From: Mytilinidion resinicola
Lineage: Eukaryota > Ascomycota > Dothideomycetes > Mytilinidiales > Mytilinidiaceae
Length of the DNA stretch: 14,596 bases
Reading direction: 5' to 3'
Assembly (NCBI RefSeq): GCF_010093595.1
Contig: NW_022985474.1
Coordinates: 325,923-340,518 of the forward strand
The notes under the pieces were generated by a model. That model was given only the letters and a program-made list of their open reading frames with translations. It was not told the DNA's origin and made no database searches. Numbering within the stretch: position 1 is the stretch's first letter; every line of letters starts with the position of its first letter. This document shows positions 8,072 to 14,596 of this stretch, piece after piece. The position numbers were made by a program, and so were the translations under genes.

Positions 8072-11000
8072 GACACCAGGAACTACGCATTTTACAGTAC
8101 AACGTCCAGAAGTCAAGAAATATCGTCCTTGCCAGCCTATTCCAAAACCCAAAGGTACTTAAATACGACATCTTAGCAATCCAGGAGCCCTGGCGTAACC
8201 CATTCATTGCCATATCCTACCACCCTCTCAAAACGCATTTCCAACTAACGTACCTCAACAACGCCGGCATACGGGTATGCTTCTATATTAACAAACGCAT
8301 CAACCCTAGCACTTAGACCGCATTGTACATCACCAAGGATATCACCTCCCTAGCGGTCCTTAACCCTTATACCGGCAAAAATATTCATATCTTCAACGTA
8401 TACAACGAAGTGACAACCGACACGCTCCCCGAACTAGCCAACGCTATTGGAAAACTAGACTCGCTTAAGGAGACTATCGTACTTGGAGACTTCAACCTCC
8501 ACCACCCTCTCTAGTCAGCAGCACACCGACGCGCCGGGACGGGGCTAAACGCCCAACCGCTCCTCACGATAATCGAGGATTTCCAGCTACAACTCCTAAC
8601 AGCGCCTGGGACCCCGACTCACCGATGGAAAGATGGAGACTCAATAATAGACCTTACCTTCGCCTCAGAGGAACTGGCACCGCGGGTAACCTACTGCAAG
8701 ATAGACAGAGGGCTAGACTGCGACTCCGACCACCTTCTAATTGCTATAGCGATCGACTGGAGCTGGCAACAAACAGCACCCCCAAGAAAGCGCCTATAGG
8801 CAAAGACGGATGTAACAACACTGCGACAAACGGTCAAGGAACGTCTCCCCCAGATATCTGAGACCGAGATTAGAGGCGAAGACAACATCAACGTATTGGT
8901 CTCATCCATCGTCAAAGCCCTTAATGCAGGCATCGATGCATCCACACCATAGTCTAACCCGTCCCCTCAATCAACCGCTGGGTTTAACCAGGAATGCAAA
9001 GACGTCTGCACAGAAGTCCAACAGCTCCGCCGGAAGTGGCAGCGAACAAGGCAGGACGATGACTACGAGGCCTACCAACAGGCGCGCAATAAGAAAGGCC
9101 GATATATTCATAAGAGCCTCCGTCATACCTATTAACAGAGAGTAGAAGAGGCATCGGAGTTACAGTCGGGCCTTTAGAAGCTGGTTAAATGGGCCAAGAA
9201 TAGACATAACCCATCGTCTGCATGCACCCCAGCGCTGAGGAAACCGGACGGAGAACTCGCCAACCAGCCCGAAGAGAAGGCCGATGTGCTCCGCCAGTCC
9301 TTCTTCCCCCCGCCACCTCAAGCCGACCTCTCGGACTTCGAAGGGTACGCGTACCCTCCCCCAATCGAGTGCCCGGACATCACCACACCAGAGATCGAGA
9401 AAGCAATCCGCAGAGCCGCCCCGAACAAGGCCCCTAGAGACGACGGCATCACCAACGGCATCCTCTATAAAACGCTCGACATTCTCCTTCCAAGCCTCAG
9501 CAAGCTCTTCAACGCATGCCTCCACCACGGCTACTGTCCCACGCATTTCAAGAATATAATTACAGTAGTCCTCCGAAAGCCGGGAAAGGACAACTATACG
9601 CAGCCAAAATCGTATAGGCCAATCGCCCTTCTAAATACATTAGGAAAGGCGCTGGAAGCTATAATTGCGAACCGACTCGCATATCTCGCTGACATACATT
9701 AACTTCTCCCAAGCCGACACACGGGAGGCCGGAAACTCGCGTTGACAGAGCATGCCATGCATTTTCTCCTCCAACGGATACACCAGGCATAGTCCGAAGG
9801 CAAGGTAGCCTCCCTGCTACTGCTTAACGTGTCCGGAGCATACGACAACGTCTCGCGAGACCGACTTCTTCACAACCTTCGAAAACGTAGAGTTAGCCAG
9901 AACATCGTACAATAGACAGAGAGCTTCCTAAGCAACCGCTCTACTACCCTTAAGCTACAAGAATACACCGCCCCGTCGGCCCCCATCCAAACCGGGATTC
10001 CGCAGGGATCACCCGTCTCGCCAATTCTATATCTGTTCTATAACGCCGACCTAATCGAGGCATGCAAAACAGAGGAGACGGAAGCAGTGGGATACATTGA
10101 CAACGTATCGATACTAGCCACGGGCCCGACAGCGCAACGCAACTGTAAAACTCTCAAAGGCATCCACCGACAGGCGGAGCAATGGGCAAAGACGCATGGC
10201 TCCCAGTTTGCACCGGCAAAATACGAGCTTGTGCACTTTACGAGAGACCCTCAGGCAAACAGCACTCACGCCCTCCGTCTGCCACACGCCACGATCAATG
10301 CCTCCCCATCGTGCCGATACCTGGGTATCCACATGGACACCAAACTCCGGTGGGAGCACCATCGCGAGAAGATCGAAGCAGCAGCAACAAAACGTCTCTC
10401 GGCCCTATCAGCCTTAGCATCCTCAACCTGGGGAACGGGGATGGTTAACCTCCGCCATGTGTATAGAGCAATAATCATACCTCAGATAATATATAGCTGT
10501 TCGGCATGGCACATCCCCGGCAAAGGCCGCACAAGCAGAGGGGCGTGCATGGTCAGCGCTATCGAGAAAGTGCAGAGGAGGGCAGCCCAGATCATCACTG
10601 GCGCGTTCCGGACAACCGCGGGAGCGGCGGTGGACGTCGAAGCCCACCTACTCCCTGGACGACAGCAGCTCGAGAAGACTGCACTAGAAGCAGTGATGCG
10701 CATCAGAACCAGCCCTGTATTCATAGATATGACCCAATCGGAGACCACCGGCATGTCACCAAGGAACCGCCGCGAGAAGAACGCTCGGAGCCCGCTCGAC
10801 CAACTCTCGGGCATCTTAAAACGTAAGTATAACATACAGCTTAATCGATTCAAGAAGCGCCAGCCACACGTAGTGCCGCCGTGGTGGAACCCGCCATTCG
10901 TCTGCATCAACCAGTCCGACGAGGAAGCCATCAGGGAACACGATGCCATAGAAGCTGGGACAATATGCGTATACACCGACGGAAGCGGCATCGACGACCG

Positions 11001-11889
11001 CGTTGGCGCAGCTGCAACAGCACCCGTGCTCCATGCCGAACGGAGAGAATACATAGGACCATCCTCCACCTCCACGGTGTACGCAGCAGAGCTTAGGGGC
11101 CTGGTCTTGGCCCTGCAAATAATACTCGACGTCAACACAGCAAGCACCAGCCCCGGAAGATGTGCGATATTCGCCGATAACCAGGCGGCCCTCCGAGCGA
11201 TACAAAACCCTACCTGCGCCTCCGGACAATACATCCTCATCAAAGCCATACAATTATTGGACACGCTGCGAGACCAAGGATAGGAAATCCAGTTCCGATG
11301 GATTCCCGCACACATCGGAGTACCAGGAAACGAAGCAGCCGATCGAGCAGCGAAGGAAGCAGCCGGCCACAACCCGAACATATATATCCGCACCGAAGCA
11401 CCACCGGAGCCGGATTCCCTACAGATACTAATGGCAACCACAAAGACCACCATCCGCAAGACAATAGAGACCGAATGGACGCAATCCTGGGCGAAGGCCA
11501 AACATGGAAGAGACCTCTACAAACTTGGGGTACAACCGGGAAAGGCAACTCTCAAGACCCATGCGGGAAAACACAGAGCGATCAGCTCGGCGATTACGCA
11601 AATGCGAACAGGCAAGATCGGCCTCCGCGCATACCTCCACACTATCAACAAGACCGATACCGAGCAATGCCAGTGCGGGTACGGAGCACAGACAGTGCGG
11701 CATATCCTGCTCGAATGCAGAGATTGGGCAGACGAACGACTCGAGATGTGGGCAGGCAAGCGACCGTGTGTGAACATCAAACGCATCCTCTGTAGTTCGT
11801 CAATGGCAGAACAAGCAGCAAAGATGATCCTCAGGACGGGACTGCTAGGCCAGTTCCAGGCAGTCCCGTCCACAGTACTCACCACATAA
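8065..11889 (+). pseudogene. LINE ORF2: endonuclease, reverse transcriptase, RNase H
   Basis: ORF2 has 1,274 codons in one unshifted frame, ending at TAA 11887-11889, with premature stops TAG at 8314, 8512, 8797, 8950, 9175, 9790, 9913, 11281 and TAA at 9133, 9700. APE endonuclease: QYNVQKSRN, IQEPW (Glu 41), GDFNLHHPL (Asp 142, Asn 144), SDH (His 223). Reverse transcriptase: KSYRPIALLN, then LNVSGAYDNVS (motif A Asp replaced by Asn, codon 588), [14 protein letters not shown] (codons 643-656), [12 protein letters not shown] (second Asp of the YxDD box replaced by Asn, codon 680). RNase H: YTDGSG (Asp 972), AAELRG (Glu 1009), FADNQAAL (Asp 1038), [16 protein letters not shown] (Asp 1093), so all four acidic residues survive. 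A CX1CX8HX4C motif follows at codons 1202-1218. Together these domains nick the target, copy the RNA by target-primed reverse transcription and remove RNA. The protein is dead from both stops and catalytic substitutions. Confidence 0.93.
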
Positions 11890-12126
11890 TATCGACGTGC
11901 GATCATAGTTATATAGAAGCAGAGGAGGGCAAGGAAAGGCCTGACAAGTACAGAGATACAGAACAGTTATAAGGGCTATACGTACAGGGGGTTTCATATA
12001 CAGCTAATAGAGAAGCAATTCTGACCAGGAAGGGCTTATTTTCTGGAAGCGGGATGTGGGAGCACCTGTATTTATAGTTGAACGCTGTATAGCTGCCGCT
12101 AGGGCGGCTGGGACAGCCTATGAACC
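11890..12126 (+). other. LINE 3' UTR
   Basis: This stretch lies between the ORF2 stop and the tail. It is conserved as the reverse complement in both minus-strand copies (12379-12630 and 13645-13880). Shared landmarks are a CCTGACAAGT block, an ATACAGAAC block, TATTTATAG (possible AU-rich polyadenylation signal) and the terminal hairpin. Confidence 0.75.
12091..12109 (+). other. Conserved 3' RNA hairpin of the LINE (copy 1)
   Basis: AGCTGCC and GGCGGCT pair as a 7-bp stem (one U-G wobble) around a 5-base loop, 17 bases before the repeat tail. The same hairpin occurs in the other two LINE ends, at 12397-12415 and 13663-13679, with stems intact despite base changes. In 'stringent' LINEs the reverse transcriptase recognises such a 3' stem-loop; that role here is inferred. 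Confidence 0.65.
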
Positions 12127-12150
12127 AATCAATCAATCAATCAATCAATC
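12127..12150 (+). repeat. LINE 3' tail, (AATC)6
   Basis: Six perfect AATC units form the 3' terminus instead of poly(A). The other copies end with the same unit on the minus strand: eight units at 12347-12378 and three at 13633-13644. Confidence 0.88.
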
Positions 12151-12164
12151 CATCTATCGAATAT

Positions 12165-12345
12165 GAACAAATGGGCTAAAACAGAATGCGTTCCAGGACA
12201 AGTGTTCTAGAACAGAATGTGTGCTAGAACAGAATACGTCCTAGAACAAGTGTTCTAGAATAGAATATGTCCTAGAACAAATGGACTAGAACAGAATGCG
12301 TCCCAGGACAAGTGTTCTAGAACAGAATGTGTGCTAGAACAGAAT

Positions 12346-12346
<1 letters not shown>
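12165..12346. repeat. Minisatellite of 31-bp units
   Basis: These are imperfect tandem units of 31 bp, each built of two half-units: one with GAACAARTG, one with CTAGAACAGAATG followed by YGTCCTA-like sequence. There are about five full units plus shortened ones. A 56-base block at 12181-12236 recurs almost exactly 110 bp later at 12291-12346, a higher-order repeat. A further unit fragment lies at 13614-13630. Confidence 0.8.

Positions 12347-12378
<32 letters not shown>
12347..12378 (-). repeat. LINE 3' tail of copy 2, (AATC)8 on the minus strand
   Basis: Eight perfect TGAT units on the plus strand mark the 3' end of the minus-strand copy. It starts directly after a minisatellite unit ending in AGAATA. 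Confidence 0.88.
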
Positions 12379-12379
<1 letters not shown>

Positions 12380-12396
12380 ACGTCATAGGCTGTCCC

Positions 12397-12415
12397 AGCC
12401 GCCTTAGTGGCGGCT
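12397..12415 (-). other. Conserved 3' RNA hairpin of the LINE (copy 2)
   Basis: AGCCGCC and GGCGGCT form a perfect 7-bp stem with a 5-base loop, at the same place relative to the tail as in the full-length copy. Confidence 0.65.
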
Positions 12416-12630
12416 ATGCAGCGTACGGCTATAAATACAGGTGCTCCCCCTTCCCGTCCTTCGAAAAACAAGCTCTTCCTGGTCAGAATTGCTTCCCTTC
12501 TCCTCCTCCGCGGTTGCCCCTCTACTTATAGCCCTAATAGCTGTTCTGTATCTCTGCACTTGTCAGGCCTCTCCTGGCCCTCCTCGACTTCTGTATGACT
12601 ATATCACTCGTCAACGCTGAAATTTGAGCA

Positions 12631-12740
12631 CTATGGATGGGGCTGTCCGGCAGGCCCGGGGAGCCTCGTCCTGAGTATCTTCTTGAATGCTTGTACTGCT
12701 ATTGCCATGCTACCGAGTCTTGTGCTACCTAGAGCAATAG
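12631..12740 (-). pseudogene. ORF2 C-terminus remnant (copy 2)
   Basis: The minus-strand frame ends MAIAVQAFKKILRTRLPG plus eight more residues and TAG at 12633-12631. It aligns with the ORF2 ending [17 protein letters not shown] of the full element, and with the copy 3 remnant, which shares [16 protein letters not shown]. Upstream of about 12740 the match to ORF2 is lost. It is 5'-truncated and not functional. Confidence 0.7.
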
Positions 12741-12904
12741 CTGTGTGTTTGTACCGTTATATTGAGTGCCGATGTGACCGTAATTGTAGTGGTGGTGGTG
12801 TGTGTGGCTTGCTCGTTGATGTGTTCCCGGTCGGTGTTTGCTTGAGGCCATGCCTTGAGCATCGCTAATTTGGCCTGCAAGCTGACTGTACTGTTCGATG
12901 TGGT

Positions 12905-13216
12905 GTGTTCTTGAAGATATGTTCGAAGCTGTTGGTGGTGTTGTTGTTGTTTGTTGTGTGTAGACTCGTCCGTTTGTAGAGCACTGTATTTTGGGGAATA
13001 TAAAGTGCTTGACCATTTCCTCTCTTTGCGTCCTGGCCCACGCGCGCTCTCGTTAATCTCGGAAGCCGTAAACGGTTGTCGGGCAGGAAAATGGAGTACC
13101 CAAGTCCATCTCCCATCGTAGGCGTACTTGGAAGGGGCAACTCCCTTCACCGTACTGTGGCTGTGATGTTTGGTGTTTCGTGAGGCTTGGAGGTTGACTT
13201 TAACGCGTCGGCGCGT
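12905..13216. repeat. Direct repeat, left copy
   Basis: The core at 13062-13216 (starting GAAGCCGTAAAC) recurs 279 bp downstream at 13341-13498. A weaker match, GTGTTCTTGAAG plus TTGGTGG-type runs, extends left to 12905, where the offset to the second copy is 330 bp. The copies therefore also differ by a central indel of about 50 bp. Confidence 0.75.
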
Positions 13217-13234
13217 TGTAGACAGAGGATGATC

Positions 13235-13498
13235 GTGTTCTTGAAGGTTGGTTCGCTGCTGTTGGTGGTCGTGGTGTTTGTTGATTCGGTCTGGTCCGTC
13301 CCTTTCGCTCCGCGTCTTAGGCGCGTACTCCTGGATCTGCGAAGCCGTAAACTGTTGTCGGGCAGGAAAATAGAGTACCCAAGTCTATTCTCCATCGTGG
13401 GGCGTACATTAAAGGGGCGCAACTCCCTTTACCATACTGTGGCTGTAATGTTTGGTGTTTCGTGAGGCTCGGAGGTCGATTTTCGGCGCGTCGACGCG
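13235..13498. repeat. Direct repeat, right copy
   Basis: It shares GTCGGGCAGGAAAAT, GAGTACCCAAGTC, ACTGTGGCTGT and ATGTTTGGTGTTTCGTGAGG with the left copy. Several differences are CpA or TpG in the left copy and TpA here (for example near 13372, 13430 and 13447), so this copy carries more RIP-type change. Confidence 0.75.
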
Positions 13499-13531
13499 TC
13501 GCTCGAGGAGGATAACCGTGTTATTGATGAT

Positions 13532-13610
13532 GAGCTCCTCCTAGCACTCAGAGACAGCCGAACTGTTTCTCTGAGAGTTCCCAGCGGACACCACGTGGAG
13601 GTGGGAGCTC
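13532..13610. repeat. Imperfect palindrome / nested hairpin
   Basis: The outer arms GAGCTCC and GGAGCTC are 7 bp. An inner pair, CTCAGAGACAG and CTGTTTCTCTGAG, is complementary apart from two extra bases and encloses a 5-base loop. A CCACGTGG palindrome lies between the inner and outer right arms. It sits at the far edge of the composite insertion, just inside the minisatellite fragment. Confidence 0.5.
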
Positions 13611-13613
13611 GTC

Positions 13614-13630
13614 GTCCCTAGAACAAATGG
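13614..13630. repeat. Minisatellite fragment
   Basis: GTCCCTAGAACAAATGG matches the interior of the 31-bp unit at about 12259-12275 with one inserted base. It lies between the composite insertion and the tail of LINE copy 3, and it continues the array interrupted at 12346. Confidence 0.75.
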
Positions 13631-13662
13631 CTTGATTGATTGATTGGTTTATAGGCTGTCCC

Positions 13663-13679
13663 AGCCGCTAGTGGCGGCT
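13663..13679 (-). other. Conserved 3' RNA hairpin of the LINE (copy 3)
   Basis: AGCCGC and GCGGCT form a 6-bp stem with a 5-base loop, two bases shorter overall than in copies 1 and 2, so the stem is kept despite the length change. Confidence 0.6.
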
Positions 13680-13880
13680 ATGCAGCGTTCAACTATAAAT
13701 ACATATGCTCCCGCTTCTTAAGCCGGCTGCTCCCTAGGAATCCTCCCGGTGTTAAACAGGCTCCATCTAGAACTGGTTGCGTATATACCCATAGTCTTTC
13801 TACCTGTTCTGTATCTATGCACTTGTCAGGCCTTTCCTTGCCCTCCTCTGCTTCTGTGTGCCTATAATCGCTCGTCGATA

Positions 13881-13978
13881 TTATGTGGTAAATGCTGTGG
13901 ACGGGACCATCCGGAACTGCCCCAGCAGTCCTGTCCTGAGGATCATCTTTGCTGCTTGTACTGCCATTGCCGAACTAA
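13881..13978 (-). pseudogene. ORF2 C-terminus remnant (copy 3)
   Basis: The minus-strand frame includes [18 protein letters not shown] and ends VPSTAFTT before TAA at 13883-13881. It is nearly the same as the last residues of the full-length ORF2. It is undamaged over this short piece but lacks all catalytic domains. Confidence 0.8.
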
Positions 13979-14307
13979 CGTCCGTCACTGCGGGTCGAGA
14001 AACACCCCGCGCCGAGAAATATGAGGGGTACTTCAACTTCAAGCAACTCAAAATCTGTGTATTTGTTCAAATTCGCGACAACTTCTTATAGGTTATATAC
14101 TGTAGCTATTCCTTAACATCTATAACCCCTTCTAACTAAAAAATACGTCACGCATTGTCGCCTCCCAGCCGATTTATACAGAGCCTTCTTTTCTAGCGAA
14201 ACAGAGTTCCTTCCCTACAACACCACTATTAAGCTTCTGCTACCGTATAATACAAACAAACAGTGTTATCTAACCCGTAGAAGCTTACTAAAATTCCAGA
14301 ATATCAC
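13979..14307. other. Stretch with no recognised feature
   Basis: These 329 bases lie between LINE copy 3 and the right pogo TIR. The sequence is mixed, AT-leaning in its second half, with no open frame of note except a plus-strand extension of a LINE antisense frame, and no repeat I can match in the window. It is probably older flanking sequence. Confidence 0.5.
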
Positions 14308-14309
14308 TA

Positions 14310-14357
14310 ACGTAATCCACAAGTTAGTGGCCCGCACAAGCTAGTGGCCCACCCAAC
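14310..14357 (+). repeat. Pogo TIR, 48 bp (right copy)
   Basis: It is a perfect inverted match to 245-292. Tandem sub-repeats start at CACAAGTTAGTGG (14318) and CACAAGCTAGTGG (14335), a 17-bp step. Confidence 0.88.
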
Positions 14358-14424
14358 CACGCTACCGAGGCCAAATATTCCGAATTACTCCACCACGAAC
14401 AAATATATTTGATGCAGCTACATA

Positions 14425-14596
14425 CTAGCTAGCTGCCTGCCGCCTAGGGCACGTACGTGCATTGTGTTCTGTTGATTCGCACATGCTGCACCTAGGTTTT
14501 GCTCGCTGTGGCCGCTCGGCCGGTGGCTCTGCTGCCTCCTCTGCTGCCCCTTCCTGTACAGGTTGTGCACGATCGGCTGCTTCTTCACCTGATAGA
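14425..14596 (-). CDS. Pogo-family transposase, C-terminal 56 residues (partial)
   Basis: An open minus-strand frame enters from the right edge and stops at TAG 14427-14425. Residues 1-35 are Ala/Glu/Pro/Gln-rich (EGAAEEAAEPPAERPQ), a probable flexible linker. They are followed by RCSMCESTEHNARTCPRR, a canonical CX2CX4HX4C zinc knuckle, and a short tail ending in QAAS. A C-terminal linker plus a knuckle of the form 'C-x-x-C-x4-HNARTC' is common in fungal Fot/pogo transposases, downstream of the DDE domain. The zinc ligands are all present and there is no premature stop. The start and catalytic domain are beyond the window. Confidence 0.78.
   Translation of the reverse strand, partial: LSGEEAADRAQPVQEGAAEEAAEPPAERPQRAKPRCSMCESTEHNARTCPRRQAAS

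Larger units (their letters stand above)
6007..12150 (+). mobile_element. LINE (Tad1/I-like non-LTR retrotransposon), near full length, inactivated
   Basis: This element of about 6.1 kb has ORF1 (Gag-like, three zinc knuckles), ORF2 (endonuclease, reverse transcriptase, RNase H, C-terminal zinc motif), a 261-bp 3' UTR with a hairpin, and an (AATC)6 tail. Two further copies of its 3' end lie downstream on the minus strand. An endonuclease-RT-RNase H ORF2 preceded by a triple-knuckle ORF1 is typical of fungal Tad1-clade and I-superfamily elements. The true 5' end is uncertain: the MITE/pogo boundary at 6005 may cut the 5' UTR, with the rest lying left of the pogo copy. There are 13 premature stops and no frameshift. 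Confidence 0.9.
12347..13613 (-). mobile_element. Composite LINE-tailed insertion (copy 2): LINE 3' end plus unidentified 5' sequence
   Basis: On the minus strand the 3' end is an (AATC)8 tail (12347-12378), hairpin (12397-12415), a 3' UTR related to copy 1 and the ORF2 C-terminus (to about 12740). This subfamily is more diverged than copy 3. Upstream (12741-13613) similarity to the full LINE ends, and a region with a diverged direct repeat follows. Minisatellite sequence abuts both outer edges, and the two edges read together as one normal unit. The whole 1.27 kb may therefore have entered as one piece. Alternatively the LINE end and the rest are separate insertions. Confidence 0.55.
12741..13613. 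other. Unidentified 0.87-kb segment with a diverged direct repeat
   Basis: No known gene or element is recognised here. The plus strand is GT-rich with TGG/TTG runs, and the minus strand has matching ACC/CAA runs. Open frames of 90-140 codons exist on the minus strand (for example 12725-13150), but they carry Thr/Gln/Asn low-complexity stretches and no domain, and the two repeat copies are open in different frames. I treat the segment as non-coding. It lies between the LINE copy 2 end and a minisatellite fragment. Confidence 0.5.
13633..13978 (-). mobile_element. 5'-truncated LINE copy (copy 3)
   Basis: This 346-bp minus-strand copy of the LINE 3' end has an (AATC)3 tail at 13633-13644, hairpin at 13663-13679, the 3' UTR and the last 29 codons of ORF2. 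It is closer in sequence to the full-length copy than copy 2 is. The match stops abruptly at about 13978, the usual result of incomplete target-primed reverse transcription. No clear target duplication was found. Confidence 0.85.
14310..14596 (-). mobile_element. Pogo/Fot-like DNA transposon, 3' end (partial, runs off right edge)
   Basis: TA at 14308-14309 is followed by the 48-bp TIR, a short 3' untranslated stretch and the transposase C-terminus on the minus strand. Its TIR is identical to that at 245-292 and the transposase strand is the same, so it belongs to the same family. It is a second copy: the TIR of the left copy faces the other way and its gene runs off the left edge. Confidence 0.8.

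Noticed and set aside
6761..11283. Reading the many in-frame TAG codons as recoded sense codons (UAG = Trp)
   Set aside because: TAA codons also interrupt ORF2, two catalytic Asp residues are lost as well, TGG is still used for Trp at many places, and the neighbouring Copia element shows plain RIP. Mutation explains it better.
10482..11501. 339-codon open frame on the minus strand
   Set aside because: It is the antisense of the reverse transcriptase/RNase H part of LINE ORF2, which has clear catalytic motifs on the plus strand. The antisense product has no recognisable domain.
12165..12346. Spaced-repeat pattern as a CRISPR array
   Set aside because: Units are contiguous and imperfect with no unique spacers, in a eukaryotic setting. 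It is a minisatellite.
12430..12445. TATAAATA on the antisense strand of all three LINE 3' UTRs as an antisense promoter
   Set aside because: On the sense strand it reads TATTTATA, which suits an AU-rich polyadenylation signal just upstream of the 3' end. Conservation is expected for that reason alone.
12725..13150. 141-codon minus-strand frame in the unidentified segment
   Set aside because: It has low-complexity Thr/Gln/His stretches and no domain. It crosses the join with the LINE remnant, and the second repeat copy is open in a different frame, so coding is unsupported.
11517..14091. Matching antisense frames containing RRYYVV and [10 protein letters not shown] at 11517-11906 (minus) and 13858-14091 (plus)
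   Set aside because: They look like a conserved protein pair, but both are the reverse strand of the same LINE ORF2 C-terminus. The similarity is inherited from the sense strand.
245..14357. The identical inverted 48-bp repeats as the ends of one 14-kb element
   Set aside because: The outer tips (ACGTA next to TA) face inward toward each other, and the transposase pieces lie outside the pair. They are ends of two neighbouring copies.

Overview
This window looks like a repeat-rich, gene-free block from a filamentous ascomycete (Pezizomycotina). Everything recognisable is a transposable element or a satellite. The organism call rests on three things. A Copia element is saturated with C-to-T / G-to-A changes of the repeat-induced point mutation (RIP) type. 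A LINE has the domain order of fungal Tad1/I-like elements. Pogo/Fot-type DNA transposons carry a psq-like DNA-binding domain and a C-terminal zinc knuckle. I see no host gene, tRNA, rRNA or CRISPR array.

Layout, left to right. (1) 1-292: the 5' end of a pogo-family transposon, with the transposase N-terminus on the minus strand and a 48-bp terminal inverted repeat (TIR). (2) 295-6004: a roughly 216-bp MITE flanked by TA, split inside its left TIR by (3) a complete Ty1/copia retrotransposon at 334-5822 (190-bp LTRs, 5-bp GTGGG target duplication). Its gag-pol frame is full of stops but never shifts frame. (4) 6007-12150: a LINE with two overlapping ORFs, a 3' hairpin and an (AATC)6 tail, broken by 13 in-frame stops. 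(5) 12165-12346: a minisatellite of 31-bp units. (6) 12347 to about 13613: a minus-strand insertion made of a diverged LINE 3' end joined to about 0.87 kb of unidentified sequence containing a diverged direct repeat, with minisatellite on both sides. (7) 13633-13978: a third, 5'-truncated LINE 3' end on the minus strand. (8) 13979-14307: nothing recognised. (9) 14310-14596: the 3' end of a second pogo copy, with a TIR identical to the one at 245-292 and the transposase C-terminus on the minus strand.

Inferred order of events: the LINEs and minisatellite came first, then pogo copies landed at TA sites. The MITE then inserted at the TA beside the left pogo copy, and the Copia element landed in the MITE. 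RIP-like mutation is extreme in the Copia interior, mild in the LINE and not visible in the pogo fragments. This suggests different ages or different exposure.

Points I rate highest: the sharp boundary between the mutated Copia interior and its nearly clean LTRs and cis-acting ends; the LINE-tailed composite insertion that splits a minisatellite; the conserved 3' hairpin with a repeat tail in all three LINE copies; and the strand-biased TGG-to-TAG pattern in the LINE.
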